The position numbers and the translations under genes were made by a program. The notes under the pieces are model-generated. The model was not told the DNA's origin. It did no database searches and saw nothing but the letters and a program-made list of their open reading frames with translations. DNA of 64,000 nucleotides from Sandaracinus amylolyticus (GTDB taxonomy: Bacteria; Myxococcota_A; Polyangia; Polyangiales; Sandaracinaceae). The stretch is taken from NCBI RefSeq assembly GCF_021631985.1, contig NZ_CP070225.1, positions 4,030,001 to 4,094,000 on the forward strand, read 5' to 3'. Of this stretch, positions 1-6,863 are shown one piece after another; position 1 is the stretch's first letter; every line of letters starts with the position of its first letter.

Positions 1-11
1 GGGGAGGCGTG

Positions 12-407
12 ATGAACTGGGTATCCCTCGGCTTCGAGATCGCGCTCACGCTCGCGCGCGCGATCGTCTCGGCGATCCAAGCGGGCGACGCGTCCATCCT
101 CGACAAGCCCGTGCGCGAGCTGCTCGGGCCCGAGCTCGCGACGACGCTTGCGAAGAAGGTCGCGGACGCGAAGGCGCACGCGAAGTTCGGCGAGGCGTCG
201 ATCGTCGTGAACGGGCGCACGACGCCGATCGCGGCGGCGGTCATCGACTATGCGCTCGCGCGCTCGCTCGGCGGGTACGCGGAGGGCAGGAGCCCGTCGA
301 TCACGTGGCGGGCGGGCGGACGCGCGGGAATCCTCTCGCCCGGCAGCGCAGCGATCGCCGTGACGCCCGACCTCGTACTGAACGTGGTCGACACGGGCAA
401 CGCGTGA
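12..407 (+). CDS. Hypothetical island/phage-type protein, 131 aa
   Basis: A GGGGAGG ribosome binding sequence at positions 1-7 precedes GTG at 9 and ATG at 12; spacing favours the ATG. The N-terminus (about residues 5-25) is hydrophobic and helical, the middle is Lys/Ala-rich, and the C-terminal half reads like a small beta domain. It overlaps the next gene by four bases (GTGA at 404-407), so the two are probably translationally coupled. I do not recognise the family. Position directly ahead of a tiny one-TM protein suggests an envelope- or lysis-related cassette, but this is only inference. Confidence 0.65.
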   Translation: MNWVSLGFEIALTLARAIVSAIQAGDASILDKPVRELLGPELATTLAKKVADAKAHAKFGEASIVVNGRTTPIAAAVIDYALARSLGGYAEGRSPSITWRAGGRAGILSPGSAAIAVTPDLVLNVVDTGNA

Positions 408-535
408 GGCCGCGCCCGCCGCCGTACTGGTGGATCGTCGAGCCCGTCGCGGTGCTGGTGAGTGTCGTCGTGCTCGGCGCGGCGCTCGCGACCGCGATCG
501 AGGCGCTGCGCTGGCTCGGCTCTCTTGTGGGGTGA
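404..535 (+). CDS. Very small single-pass membrane protein, 43 aa
   Basis: GTG start at 404 overlaps the TGA of the upstream gene in the arrangement GTGA, a strong sign of translational coupling and the reason for choosing this start. After a short Arg/Pro/Trp-rich head (RPRPPPYWW) comes one hydrophobic segment, about residues 14-34 (Val/Leu/Ala-rich), and a short tail. There is no cleavable signal. Size and context resemble holin- or spanin-like accessory proteins of mobile elements, but there is no diagnostic motif. The next ATG follows four bases after its stop. Confidence 0.55.
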   Translation: MRPRPPPYWWIVEPVAVLVSVVVLGAALATAIEALRWLGSLVG

Positions 536-539
536 TCCG

Positions 540-1160
540 ATGACGAGACTCGCGTTCACGGGCGACCGCAACCGGCCGGGCAAGAAGGACTGGAGCGGCG
601 CGTTCGCGCCCGAGGCGCTGCGCTTCGCGGGCCACGCGCGGGACGTTGCGCGCATCCCGCTCGATGCGACCGCGAGCGACATGCGCATGCTCATCTCGGC
701 GTCGATCCGATCCGCGGGTCCGTCGATCGTCGGCTTTTTCTGCCACGGGCTCACGCGGCGCATCGAGCTCGGCTTCGACATGGGCACCGTCGACGAGCTC
801 GCCGCCGCGCTCGCTGAGGTCGGCTGCTCGCGCGTCGCGCTCTACGCGTGCTCGACGGGCAGCGGCAAGGGACCCGGCGGCGACGGCGGCTTCGCCGATG
901 CGCTGCGCGACGCGATGTGCCGCGCGGGCCTCGTCGACGCGCGCGTGCTCGCCCACGAGACCGCGGGCCACGCGACGCAGAACCCGCGCAAGCGCTTCTT
1001 CGACGGGATGGGATCGCCCGTCGGCGGTGTCGGCGGCTACTGGATCGTCGAGCCCGGCTCCTCGCTGTGGAAACCGTGGACGCGGCGGCTGCGCGAGGAT
1101 GCGGACTTTCGGCTCACGCTCGTCGAGATGTGCGTGGGCGAGATCCACCGCGAGCTTTAG
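540..1160 (+). CDS. Caspase/CHAT-like (DUF4347-type) His-Cys protein, 206 aa
   Basis: ATG at 540 lies 4 bases after the stop of the 43-aa membrane protein, so the three genes 12-1160 form one transcription unit. The centre has the layout of caspase-fold (CD-clan, CHAT/DUF4347-like) domains: a beta strand ending in Phe-Cys-His69-Gly, a helix that counts off subunit length, then a second strand ending Leu-Tyr-Ala-Cys104-Ser, followed by a small-residue loop. His69 and Cys104 would be the catalytic dyad. A C-terminal tail (about 150-206) is Trp/Arg-rich. The fold is inferred from motif spacing only; a non-catalytic role is possible. The last 47 bases overlap the convergent gene ending at 1114. 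Confidence 0.65.
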   Translation: MTRLAFTGDRNRPGKKDWSGAFAPEALRFAGHARDVARIPLDATASDMRMLISASIRSAGPSIVGFFCHGLTRRIELGFDMGTVDELAAALAEVGCSRVALYACSTGSGKGPGGDGGFADALRDAMCRAGLVDARVLAHETAGHATQNPRKRFFDGMGSPVGGVGGYWIVEPGSSLWKPWTRRLREDADFRLTLVEMCVGEIHREL

Positions 1161-1905
1161 ACGTGGTCGAGTCTCCTGAACGCTTCCCAGCGGGCGAGCT
1201 CCCGTTTTCCACCGCTGGCAGCAGATCGTCCGGTCGGAACGACGGGTGCAGCGTGAGCGACCCGCCACGTCGAAGCACAGCTTCTATCGGCACCTTCAGC
1301 CCCATCCGTTCCTCGTACCACCCAATCAGCGCGCGCTGCGCGTACCAGAGGAACGGAATCTGTGGGCGACCAATGTCAAGCAACCGCACGAGTTCCAACT
1401 TCCGCTCGGCGTCCGTCTCGAGCAGCGCGTCCACCAGCCGAGAGAGCGGGTGATCGTCCGGCGTTGCGAGTCTAGAGAGGACCTCTTGGCCGGCGTCAAC
1501 CTCCCCGATCGCAATCCGCAGCAAAGCAAGCGCGACGAGCGTCTCGGATTCGTCAGGCGCGACTCTATCCAGCATCGCCGCGGCATCTGCGAATCGACCG
1601 ACCTTCGTAGATCGATAGGCGAGTTCAATGTACAGCTGCGACCAGAAGCGCTGCGAAGACGATGGATCCGCGCCATCCGGCAGGACCGAGAGGGGCGAAG
1701 AAAGGTCGTGCGACGCCATCGGGAACGCGAGCACGTTGATGCGATAGAGCGAACGCAACCACCCGCGCTGTGGGCGCTTCACTTCGACCGGACGTCCGAA
1801 CCAATCGAAATACAACGAGCGGACGTTCGCGGGGAACTCTACGTCGGCCGCGAATGGGCTTACCCGGAGCACACAGTCGACGCCGTTGAGATCCTTGATC
1901 GGCAT
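1114..1905 (-). CDS. Hypothetical protein, helical-repeat middle; probably 3' part of an interrupted gene
   Basis: From ATG at 1905 this reads 263 aa. Residues about 85-190 are Leu/Ala-rich helices resembling TPR-type repeats. Coding character continues upstream of the ATG: the in-frame sequence between 1906 and 1971 translates to plausible protein (FHDLVESDGTYGVVELWL) but has no ATG, GTG or TTG. It is closed by a TGA at 1972-1974, beyond which the same frame remains open to 2220. The last 25 or so residues are Ser/Arg/Gly-rich and overlap the convergent gene, so the natural C-terminus may also be lost. Codon use is less GC-biased than the chromosome. Function unknown. Confidence 0.55.
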   Translation of the reverse strand: MPIKDLNGVDCVLRVSPFAADVEFPANVRSLYFDWFGRPVEVKRPQRGWLRSLYRINVLAFPMASHDLSSPLSVLPDGADPSSSQRFWSQLYIELAYRSTKVGRFADAAAMLDRVAPDESETLVALALLRIAIGEVDAGQEVLSRLATPDDHPLSRLVDALLETDAERKLELVRLLDIGRPQIPFLWYAQRALIGWYEERMGLKVPIEAVLRRGGSLTLHPSFRPDDLLPAVENGSSPAGKRSGDSTTSKARGGSRPRTSRRA

Positions 1906-1971
1906 TCGAAGCCACAGCTCGACGACTCCGTAAGTGCCATCACTCTCGACGAGATCGTGGAACGCGTCGAC

Positions 1972-2220
1972 TCAGTGTTCCGCCGCCGCGCGCAGCGTAC
2001 CGCCGCCGCCACGAAATGAACTAATCTTTGGAAGATCCCGTTCGAACTCGGGGAACTTGCCCGACCACGTCCGAACAAGGTGATCCACGAACGCACCGCG
2101 CGTGAGCCGCTGAAACCTGAGTTTGACGCTACCCGCGTGACCAGCATCGATTCGCCAGCCAACCGCCTTCGGGCTGAACTCGGCGTCACGTAGCGACTTC
2201 GTGTACGCCGTCAGAGCCAA
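1972..2220 (-). CDS. Hypothetical protein, 82 aa; probably 5' part of an interrupted gene
   Basis: A TTG start at 2220 overlaps the end of the HNH gene by 10 bases. The 82-aa product has no recognised domain; it contains a charged Trp/Phe-rich stretch around residues 40-65. It ends at TGA 1972-1974, and the downstream gene (1114-1905) is in exactly the same frame with coding-like sequence right up to that TGA. The two are therefore best read as one gene of about 368 codons with a nonsense codon, unless the downstream part has its own start at 1905. No start-proximal ribosome binding site is obvious, consistent with coupling to the HNH gene. Confidence 0.45.
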   Translation of the reverse strand: MALTAYTKSLRDAEFSPKAVGWRIDAGHAGSVKLRFQRLTRGAFVDHLVRTWSGKFPEFERDLPKISSFRGGGGTLRAAAEH

Positions 2221-2579
2221 ACGACGAGCGACGAACCCCGCGCCTCCCCGCCTCCAGCAACGAACTTCGACGGCAGTTCTAGAAGACGGGTGGCAAGACG
2301 CTCAGTGACGTAAGGCGCTCGCTTGAACGCGCGCAGGCGCTCGGTCGAGTAGAGGCCGCGATCATTGCCCTTGGGGTCCGCTGCATCGTGATGGACGCGA
2401 CAGAGCGCGATCATCCCTTCGGGATTGTGCGAGCGCCCCTCGTGAAACGGGGGATCGAAGTGGTGGAACGTGAGGAGCGGGTTGCCGCATCCAGGTACGG
2501 GGCACCCGTAGTTGACCTCCGCCCTCAGAGCCCGTTGCACGGCCTCAGGGATCGCCCGTGTCTGTTCGTCTTCGCTCAT
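2211..2579 (-). CDS. HNH endonuclease-family protein, 122 aa
   Basis: The protein has the HNH core in its middle: a first Cys pair (CPVPGC), then LLTFHHFDPP with the catalytic-type His pair, an Asn in the SHNPEG turn, and LCRVHH closing the fold. HNH enzymes bind one divalent metal and cut DNA; small stand-alone members are common in phages and genomic islands, as packaging-associated or restriction nucleases. ATG at 2579 follows the upstream gene's stop by 51 bases in the same direction. The tail after residue 95 is unassigned. No partner that would fix its role (terminase, McrA-type specificity domain) is visible nearby. Confidence 0.8.
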   Translation of the reverse strand: MSEDEQTRAIPEAVQRALRAEVNYGCPVPGCGNPLLTFHHFDPPFHEGRSHNPEGMIALCRVHHDAADPKGNDRGLYSTERLRAFKRAPYVTERLATRLLELPSKFVAGGGEARGSSLVVWL

Positions 2580-2630
2580 CGACAGAATCGTACTCCCTCC
2601 CGTCGGTCGCGAGGTCGGCGTGAGCGACGG

Positions 2631-2885
2631 CTACGAACCCTGCGACCGCACCCGCCCGTACAGGGCGAGCAGCTCCCGCTCGAGCTCCGCGTGCGACCAC
2701 TGCCGCACGGGCGAGTCGATCGGCGCGTGCCACGTCGACGCGCGCAGGTAGACGGTGTAGCCGCGCACGTCGTACTCGACTTCGCATCCGTGCCAGCGAT
2801 GGCCGCGGCGCAGGAGCGGCGCCCAGCGGAGGCCGAGGCCCACCGACTCGGGCCACGAGACGACGACGATGCGGCGCTCGCTCAC
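2631..2885 (-). CDS. Hypothetical protein, 84 aa
   Basis: GTG at 2885 overlaps the TGA of the preceding frame in the GTGA arrangement, which fixes this start. The product is small, beta-rich and aromatic (SWPESVGLGLRW, then DVRGYTVYLR) and has a helical, acidic C-terminus ending near YGRVRSQG. I do not recognise a family. It belongs to the minus-strand run of island genes between 5457 and 1114 and is followed 51 bases later by the HNH gene. Confidence 0.6.
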   Translation of the reverse strand: MSERRIVVVSWPESVGLGLRWAPLLRRGHRWHGCEVEYDVRGYTVYLRASTWHAPIDSPVRQWSHAELERELLALYGRVRSQGS

Positions 2886-2995
2886 GGGCGCGGCGCGGAC
2901 GTCGCCTGCCGCACGGTGATCGCGTCGCCCGCGTGCTCGACGATCACGCCTCCGAGCCACCGGCCGTCGCGGTGCACGAGGTCCCATCGCGTGCG
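2882..2995 (-). other. Out-of-frame C-terminal continuation of the 3258 gene
   Basis: Read from CGC at 2995 (one base back from the frame of the ATG at 3258), this stretch encodes 37 plausible residues, with WDLVHRDGRWLGGVIVEH near the start, and ends TGA at 2882-2884 overlapping the GTG of the next gene. That overlap is how genuine neighbours in this run are joined, which argues this is the real 3' end. Either a one-base indel (biological or sequencing) or a -1 ribosomal frameshift would join the halves; I see no classic slippery heptamer at the joint. Confidence 0.45.
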
Positions 2996-3258
2996 GCGAG
3001 CCGCAGCAGCTCGCGGCCGAGATCGGCGGCGTGCTCCGACGACAGCGGGATCTCGGCATCGCCGGTCGGCGTCACGACGCGGAGCGCGAGCGGGTATGTC
3101 GAGACGTTCTCGCCCTCTCGCGGATCCCGGAGCCGGACGCGGACTTCGGCGAACGGACCGAGGGAGTGCCACCGCGCGAGAGTGCGCTCGCGGTGCTCCG
3201 GCTCGCCGGCGATCGGGTCATCGACGATCACGGCGTCAGGGCGGCGGTCGTTGCTCAT
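2944..3258 (-). CDS. Hypothetical protein, N-terminal frame of a frame-broken gene
   Basis: ATG at 3258 begins a convincing protein (MSNDRRPDAVIVDDPIAG) that includes a beta-rich segment near LRVVTPTGDAEIPLS and a helix HAADLGRELLRLAA. In this frame the end after about residue 88 turns to low-complexity Ser/Thr/Ala/Gly (TATAGGSEA), stopping at 2944. The -1 frame over the same bases instead gives WDLVHRDGRW and a sensible C-terminus ending at 2882 in a GTGA overlap with the next gene. The intact product was therefore probably about 125 aa, with a single-base frame change near 2995. Function unknown. Confidence 0.5.
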   Translation of the reverse strand: MSNDRRPDAVIVDDPIAGEPEHRERTLARWHSLGPFAEVRVRLRDPREGENVSTYPLALRVVTPTGDAEIPLSSEHAADLGRELLRLAARDGTSCTATAGGSEA

Positions 3259-3269
3259 CGACACCGATC

Positions 3270-4157
3270 CTACTCCTCGCGCTCGATCCTCGGCCGACGC
3301 GCACGCAGCCGGAGGTTGCCTCCGGTGTCGTGCCACTGCGCGTCCGGCGGCGTCTCCTCGCCGACCTCCGGATCGAACGTCTTCCAGCGCTCCGCGACGT
3401 CGGCCGGGTTGTTGATCTTCTCGACAACCCGGTACCGCCCACGGACGAAGAACGGGCCGAGCGTGAACTCGTCGGATCGGGTCGCCGGCTCGAGAACGAA
3501 CATCCGCTGCGCGTGTCGCCCACCGTCGCCGAACTTGATCGCGACGCGCCGGAACTCGCGGATGACGCCGTCGATAACACGGCCGTCACGGCCGCTCTCC
3601 TCGAACGCTCCGCCCTTCACCATGAAGCTCGCCCCCGGCGCGTTCCCGATGCGGAGCTCGAGCGCAGGCGCGGGCGCCGCGCGGGGCCCGCGGCGCGCCA
3701 CGCGCTCGCGGTAGGTCGCGATCGACGCGGGGTCGATCAGGTACACGTTCCCGCGCTTCACCGCGGCGAGCTTCTCGCTCGCGATCGCCTGACGCACGGC
3801 GCCCTCGCTCATCTCGAGCCTCTCAGCAGCTTCCGCGACGGTGAGCGAGAACGCGGCGTTCGCCGCGCCCGCATCGAGGTTCCCACTCTGCACGCGCTTG
3901 GCGTCGAGCAGGTCCTGCATCACGTGCCACACGGGGTTCGCGTGCACGGCCTTCGTGACCGCACCGCGACCCGGGAACACGCTCTGATCGAGCACGGGGT
4001 TCCCGCGGCCGTAGACGAGTTCGGAGAGCTGCGCCTCGCTCACGCCGGGATCGTGCGCGGCGCGCTTCACGCGCTCGAGGAAGGTCGCGACCTCGGCGCT
4101 CGGCTTCGCGTACTCGATCACCTCGCCGAGGATCGTCGTGTAGCGCTCGGTGGTCAT
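3270..4157 (-). CDS. Helix-turn-helix (excisionase-like) domain protein, 295 aa
   Basis: ATG at 4157 is preceded by GAGAGGAACAGAG. An all-helical N-terminal segment (about 1-100) is followed by a clear HTH of the excisionase/MerR-like class at about residues 103-150: LTVAEAAERLEMSEGAVRQA, then the wing-like KRGNVYLIDP. The C-terminal half (150-295) is a beta-rich domain ending in Arg-rich residues. The N-terminus has PGVSEAQLSELVYGRGNPVL, which could be a further HTH-like element. It probably binds DNA, as an island regulator or excision factor; the C-terminal domain is unassigned. It is followed 11 bases later by the frame-broken gene. Confidence 0.75.
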   Translation of the reverse strand: MTTERYTTILGEVIEYAKPSAEVATFLERVKRAAHDPGVSEAQLSELVYGRGNPVLDQSVFPGRGAVTKAVHANPVWHVMQDLLDAKRVQSGNLDAGAANAAFSLTVAEAAERLEMSEGAVRQAIASEKLAAVKRGNVYLIDPASIATYRERVARRGPRAAPAPALELRIGNAPGASFMVKGGAFEESGRDGRVIDGVIREFRRVAIKFGDGGRHAQRMFVLEPATRSDEFTLGPFFVRGRYRVVEKINNPADVAERWKTFDPEVGEETPPDAQWHDTGGNLRLRARRPRIEREE

Positions 4158-4227
4158 GGCTCTCTGTTCCTCTCGCTCGAAAAGGCGACGGGGGGCTCGC
4201 TTCCTCCAAGCGGCCCCCCGTCCAGAA

Positions 4228-4542
4228 TCAGACGATCTCGGCCACCCCCAGGTACCGGGTGTAGATGGCGAGCTGTCGGTAGTGCGCTTTCGCGAAATCG
4301 ATGACTTCGCGGAGCGCATCCGCCTGCTTCACCATCCCCTCGACTGCGACGACCATCGCGACCGTCGCGTCTCGGTAGGTGATTCCGCCCTCGTCGCGCC
4401 AGAGGCCCTCGCTGCCCTTTGGGAGCCAGCTGAGGCCTCCGAAGCGGTCGAGGACGAAGGCCTCGAACACGCGGTGGTGAGTGGCGGAGAAGTGCTCGCC
4501 GTCGTTGTCGGCGAGCGGGACCAGGATGGTCACCTCGATCAT
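4228..4542 (-). CDS. Hypothetical alpha/beta protein, 104 aa
   Basis: ATG at 4542 has GGAAG upstream at suitable spacing. The product starts MIEVTILVPLADNDGEHF and has two beta-alpha units, with a strand VAMVVAVE and a C-terminal helix-strand AIYTRYLGVAEIV. The order of elements recalls ferredoxin-like small domains such as the DUF3574 group, but this is a weak resemblance and no catalytic motif is seen. A 70-base gap separates it from the HTH gene downstream. Confidence 0.6.
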   Translation of the reverse strand: MIEVTILVPLADNDGEHFSATHHRVFEAFVLDRFGGLSWLPKGSEGLWRDEGGITYRDATVAMVVAVEGMVKQADALREVIDFAKAHYRQLAIYTRYLGVAEIV

Positions 4543-4701
4543 CTGTCTTCCGTTTTCAAGGAGTCCCGGGGTCCGCCCGGTCGGTTGTCGACGTTGCCGC
4601 CGACCAGATGAAACTAGCACTTCAACTGACGCGCGCAACAGTTTTGACGACAGTAACCGTCGATTGCGCGGGTGATGTAGGAGCGTCGCGCGAACGTGCC
4701 T

Positions 4702-4932
4702 TCACGCGGCCGAGCGCTCGTCTGGTCTGACGATGGTCACCACGCCGGAGCGGACCGCGTCGGGTCCGAGCCGTCGCGCGACGCGCACCATCTCGTCGAG
4801 TCCGCACGCGACGCACACGAACCGTCGGTCCGCGAACACCCACGCCCGCTCGCACGCGCGGCAGATGTGGCGTCGACATCCCCCGCGACACCGATGCGTC
4901 CGCCGCTCCGCTCCACAGGCCTCGCACGTCAC
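4702..4932 (-). CDS. Small CxxC zinc-ribbon-like protein, about 76 aa
   Basis: GTG at 4932 is the start nearest to the first Cys pair; an ATG at 5013 would extend it but would overlap the upstream gene. The product carries repeated metal-ligand-type pairs: CEAC, CRGGC, CRAC and CVAC within the first 50 residues, enough for two zinc sites, then a helix and a strand (GVVTIVRPD). Such proteins are frequent in mobile islands, where they bind nucleic acid or protein partners. Specific function unknown. It is separated by about 160 bases from the next gene downstream, in which I see no further gene. Confidence 0.6.
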   Translation of the reverse strand: MTCEACGAERRTHRCRGGCRRHICRACERAWVFADRRFVCVACGLDEMVRVARRLGPDAVRSGVVTIVRPDERSAA

Positions 4933-4969
4933 GCGAATGAGGACGCGCGCGGCGCGCCGGTCTGACGCG

Positions 4970-5233
4970 CTATGGCGCCTGCAGGTCGGGCGGGAGCAGT
5001 TCCGGCACGCCATCGATCTGGATCGCGATCGTGCGCGCCACGAGCTCGAGCAGTTCGGGAGTCAGCCCCGCGCCGTGGGCCGCCCGCCACGACGTCCAGT
5101 CGTCATACCGCACGAGCAGCGCGTCCAGGTCGGTCGCCACGCAGTACTCGACGCGCCCTCCGCTCGCGAGCTTGCCGAGGGGCGACCACGGGCGCTCGGG
5201 CTCCGCGTGCGCCCTCACGAGGTACATCCGCAT
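4970..5233 (-). CDS. Hypothetical protein, 87 aa
   Basis: ATG at 5233 overlaps the previous stop as TGATG, indicating coupled translation with the 74-aa gene. The product begins MRMYLVRAH, has a beta-alpha core (RVEYCVATDLDALLVRYDDW) and a helical C-terminus (LTPELLELVARTIA). No family recognised. The pair 5457-4970 looks like a small two-gene cassette. Confidence 0.65.
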   Translation of the reverse strand: MRMYLVRAHAEPERPWSPLGKLASGGRVEYCVATDLDALLVRYDDWTSWRAAHGAGLTPELLELVARTIAIQIDGVPELLPPDLQAP

Positions 5234-5457
5234 CACGCGTTCGCGGCGAGGAGCAGCCCGCCGCGGAGCGGACGCGTCGCGAGCTCGAGCACCGCGGCCA
5301 TCTCGCGCTCGCCAACGAGCTGTACGAGCCCTGGTGCGCGCTCGCGCAGGAGGCGCTCGAGGCGCGTGCGATCGAAGAACGGCGAGTAGTCGAACGCCAT
5401 CTCGACGATGCGACGGCGCGCGGCGATGCGGCGCGTGAGCAGCGAGCGACGCTTCAT
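5233..5457 (-). CDS. Small basic helical protein, 74 aa; paralog of the gene at 19698
   Basis: ATG at 5457 opens MKRRSLLTRRIAARR. It is closely related to the 66-aa product of 19698-19898: over the 55 residues from RIAARR to RPL I count 34 identities, including MA, PFF, RAP-LV and LVGERE. The family looks all-helical with a positively charged N-terminus. The C-terminal LLLAANA is absent from the paralog. One copy lies in the island and the other in chromosomal context, so the family moves between the two. Function unknown; DNA or RNA binding is a guess from charge. Confidence 0.7.
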   Translation of the reverse strand: MKRRSLLTRRIAARRRIVEMAFDYSPFFDRTRLERLLRERAPGLVQLVGEREMAAVLELATRPLRGGLLLAANA

Positions 5458-5523
5458 GCAGAGACGGAGAGCACGACGGGTCGGGCCGCGCAACGCGCGC
5501 GAGCTCGCGCCGATGCGACGGGC

Positions 5524-5718
5524 ATGGAGACCTGGAACAGCTGGACACTGTGGGCACCCGGCGACGGGTACGGGTGGCGACTCGAATTGCACGAGCGCGA
5601 GACCGGCGGGATCCCCATCGATGCCGAGCTCGTCATCGGGCACAGGCGCTCGTGGCTGGTCTGGCGAATCGGCGACGCGGGGAAGGTGCTCCGACGGGTG
5701 TCGAGTGCGAGTGCGTAG
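5524..5718 (+). CDS. Possible small Trp-rich protein, 64 aa
   Basis: ATG at 5524 reads METWNSWTLWAPGDGYGWRL, then LELHERETGG and a strand RRSWLVWRIGDAG. Composition looks protein-like, but no ribosome binding site stands out. The opposite frame is also open over the region as an upstream extension of the 74-aa gene. It lies immediately before the SIR2-like gene on the same strand (42-base gap), so it might be its small partner. Low certainty. Confidence 0.35.
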   Translation: METWNSWTLWAPGDGYGWRLELHERETGGIPIDAELVIGHRRSWLVWRIGDAGKVLRRVSSASA

Positions 5719-5760
5719 CGCGCGGAGCACCGGCGCGCGCAGACGAGTATTCTTCTATCC

Positions 5761-6834
5761 ATGACATCGCACGTGATTGTTCTCGGGGCCGGTGCATCCG
5801 TGGACTGCGGGGGCCCCGTGATGCGCGACTTCCTCGACATCGCCGAGGACCTGATGCGTGACCGGGCCTCCGGGGTGGATCACGCGGCGTTCGCTCGGGT
5901 GTTTGAGGGCATTCACCACCTGCGGCGAGCGCATTCGAATGCGCAGCTCGACGTTCAGAACATTGAGACGGTGCTCGCTGCGTTCGAGATGGCGGAACTG
6001 TTCGGCACGCTCGGTGACATGGCTCCCGAGGACGTCAAGAAGCTCTCCGCATCGATGCGAACGCTGATCGTCGACACCATCGAGAACAGAATTCAGTTCA
6101 AGAGGGGAACCGCCTCGCTGGAGCCTCCGCGCACGTATTCGTGGCTGGCCCTCCTCTGCAAGCAGATGCTCGACGACGGCAAGCCGCCGACGATCATCAC
6201 ATTCAACTACGACACGGCGCTCGACTACGCGCTGCATTACTACCGAGCGAATCCGTCGTACTGTCTCGATGGCGCGGAGCCGAACGGCGTCCGGCTGCTC
6301 AAGCTTCATGGCTCACTAAACTGGGCGACCTCGCCCGATGCGCCGGAAGAGATCGTCGCCCTTCCGTGGTCGCAGCTCACAGGGTCCATGCATCTCGGAT
6401 CGTCCGAGACGCTCTCCGTTCCCGTGAGCAAGTTCCTGGGGAAGCTCGGCGACAAGTACGCCCGCAGACCGGTCATCGTTGCTCCGTCGTGGAGCAAGCT
6501 GCCGTCGTATCAACTGCTCGCACCAGTATGGCGGCGGGCCGCGCGTGAGCTCCGCGACGCGGAGTACATCGACGTCGCGGGATTCTCGCTCGCGGCATCC
6601 GACGGCTTCTTCCAGATGCTCTACGGGATCGGAACTACGGGCCGCGCGCGCATTCGGCGATTCGCAGTGGCCGACCCCAACATCGAGGAGATCCGAGACC
6701 GGTTCGAAAACCTGCTCGGACAAGCTGCGCTACCTCAGTTCAAGCCGGTCGATGAGTACTTCGATGGTTTCGTAGAGAACCATCTGCGGCATGCTTGGGG
6801 ATACCCGACGTACCCGCTCCATCACTACTACTAG
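5761..6834 (+). CDS. SIR2-like (SIR2_2 family) NADase-type protein, 357 aa
   Basis: The N-terminus VIVLGAGASVDCGG is the NAD-binding GAGAS loop (residues 9-13). Residues 145-151 (IITFNYD) supply the conserved Asn149 and Asp151, and LLKLHGSLNW places the catalytic-type His at 183. A C-terminal strand IDVAGFSLAASD completes the Rossmann sheet. Stand-alone SIR2-like proteins of this architecture (as in Thoeris ThsA, DSR and related systems) act as NAD hydrolases in antiphage defence; a deacetylase role is unlikely because the Cys4 zinc module is absent. It sits alone on the + strand inside the island, with a lower GC bias than neighbours. Defence function is inferred. Confidence 0.85.
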   Translation: MTSHVIVLGAGASVDCGGPVMRDFLDIAEDLMRDRASGVDHAAFARVFEGIHHLRRAHSNAQLDVQNIETVLAAFEMAELFGTLGDMAPEDVKKLSASMRTLIVDTIENRIQFKRGTASLEPPRTYSWLALLCKQMLDDGKPPTIITFNYDTALDYALHYYRANPSYCLDGAEPNGVRLLKLHGSLNWATSPDAPEEIVALPWSQLTGSMHLGSSETLSVPVSKFLGKLGDKYARRPVIVAPSWSKLPSYQLLAPVWRRAARELRDAEYIDVAGFSLAASDGFFQMLYGIGTTGRARIRRFAVADPNIEEIRDRFENLLGQAALPQFKPVDEYFDGFVENHLRHAWGYPTYPLHHYY

Positions 6835-6863
6835 CGGCTTCGAAGCTTGCCCGGCGCGAGCGC

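Noticed and set aside
1972-1974. Selenocysteine read-through of the TGA
   Set aside because: The context around the codon has no redox-protein character and no selenocysteine insertion structure is evident. A nonsense mutation or two genes is simpler.
5458-5730. N-terminal extension of the 74-aa protein to a 165-aa protein
   Set aside because: The paralog at 19698 starts at the equivalent Met-Lys, and the extension is Pro/Arg/Ala-rich without similarity.
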